Part shown: piece by piece, positions 4,742 through 5,202 of the stretch
How the letters are laid out: each line of letters opens with the position of its first letter
How positions within the stretch are numbered: the stretch's first letter is position 1
Source: an uncultured Parasutterella sp.
GTDB taxonomy: Bacteria > Pseudomonadota > Gammaproteobacteria > Burkholderiales > Burkholderiaceae_F
Reading direction: 5' to 3'
Length of the DNA stretch: 5,202 bases
Assembly: GCA_900766055.1 (NCBI GenBank)
Contig: CAAFTZ010000012.1
Span: 1 to 5,202, forward strand
Notes under the pieces: generated by a model
The model's input: the letters and a program-made list of their open reading frames with translations, nothing else
Told to the model about the DNA's origin: nothing
The model's database searches: none
Translations under genes and position numbers: made by a program

Positions 4742-5202
4742 CTAGTCCTGACTAACGATTTCTATGTAATTGGAGAGACCTGGTGCAAAATTCTTGATAT
4801 GAGGAGCAAATTTATCCTTGAGCGCTTCCTGCGCTAATTTGCAGACGAGATCCACTTGCTGCTCACGATTAAAGCGGTCCCCGACGACCCAAGTGCTTCG
4901 CAATAATTGTTTTCCTTCCGGCAGCGGCGCCCACTGTAAATTGTCCAGAAAAGTCTTGCCGCTCAAAGCGTTCGTAGGTGTCAGCAAAGCCCAGCCGTTG
5001 AGTTCCTGAACCAAGCCGGTAATTACATAACTGGATGAAGCAGTGACGGTTTCAAGGGGACGGACATTCAAACTTCTCAAGAAACGGTCGCAAACGATCT
5101 TGTCCTGACTCCCGGTGCCGTAGGAGATATAAGGCCGAGTAATCGAAAGCCTTTGAAGGTCTTCGATGGTGCAGGGATTACTGATCTTGTCTTTCGATAA
5201 AA
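4742..5202 (-). CDS. LysR-type transcriptional regulator, C-terminal effector-binding half (runs off right edge)
   Basis: The minus-strand frame is open from the right edge to TAG at 4744-4742, giving 152 residues, about half of a typical 300-residue regulator. The visible part looks like the second half of the LysR substrate-binding domain. Residues 22-31 (RPYISYGTGS) match the strand and loop that contact the effector. Residues 64-76 (LVQELNGWALLTP) match the family's 'lVaaGlGwallp' segment. The last helices (QVDLVCKLAQEALKD) complete the fold. The helix-turn-helix DNA-binding domain should lie beyond the edge. The TTG at 5080 is an internal leucine, not a start. The gene is 116 bases upstream of the MmgE/PrpD gene on the same strand, so control of that gene by its substrate is a reasonable inference. 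LysR-type regulators are more often divergent from their targets, so the same-strand order is mildly unusual. Confidence 0.82.
   Translation of the reverse strand, partial: LSKDKISNPCTIEDLQRLSITRPYISYGTGSQDKIVCDRFLRSLNVRPLETVTASSSYVITGLVQELNGWALLTPTNALSGKTFLDNLQWAPLPEGKQLLRSTWVVGDRFNREQQVDLVCKLAQEALKDKFAPHIKNFAPGLSNYIEIVSQD

Noticed and set aside
4818..5009. 63-codon plus-strand frame antisense to the LysR-type regulator
   Set aside because: It is serine- and cysteine-rich, lies opposite a recognisable effector-binding domain and has no Shine-Dalgarno.
1..5202. CRISPR array, tRNA, rRNA, riboswitch or toxin-antitoxin pair
   Set aside because: I looked for regularly spaced repeats, tRNA-like cloverleaf arms and short gene pairs on both strands and found none beyond the two small tandem repeats listed.

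Overview
The window looks like bacterial chromosome of moderate GC (mid-40s percent by eye), and the gene content points to a proteobacterium. It carries a LysR-type regulator beside an MmgE/PrpD-family enzyme, the C-terminal remnant of a type II (AnsB-like) L-asparaginase, an alpha/beta hydrolase and a complete IS1634-family insertion sequence. A host-associated betaproteobacterium such as a member of Sutterellaceae would fit, but that is a weak inference from gene content and no taxonomic marker is present.

Layout from left to right. Positions 1-422 hold the N-terminal 140 codons of a minus-strand alpha/beta hydrolase that runs off the left edge. An AT-rich intergenic stretch (423-716) follows, with a possible short leader ORF in front of the hydrolase and a hairpin terminator facing the other way from the asparaginase side. 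Positions 717-830 encode only the last 37 or so residues of an asparaginase; its homology stops exactly where the left end of the insertion sequence begins. The element spans 830-3102. It is bounded by 18-bp imperfect inverted repeats (16/18), has its own consensus-like promoter, and carries one 680-codon DDE transposase and an internal terminator. No target-site duplication is visible, and the missing part of the asparaginase gene is not on the other side of the element, so the site was probably rearranged or deleted after insertion.

Right of the element is a short spacer with a strong hairpin terminator (about 3220-3249). It ends the transcript of a complete minus-strand MmgE/PrpD-family gene (3270-4625). 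A 116-bp gap with a tandem 11-bp repeat, a small palindrome and a tentative promoter separates that gene from the C-terminal half of a LysR-type regulator (4742 to the right edge), also on the minus strand and therefore upstream of the enzyme gene.

Working together: the LysR-type regulator and the MmgE/PrpD enzyme form a plausible regulator-enzyme pair for catabolism of an unidentified organic acid. The insertion sequence is structurally intact and probably still able to move, and it appears to have destroyed the asparaginase gene. I see no clear undescribed multi-gene system; the most informative points are the asparaginase truncation at the element boundary, the unusually long transposase, and the repeats in the two promoter regions.
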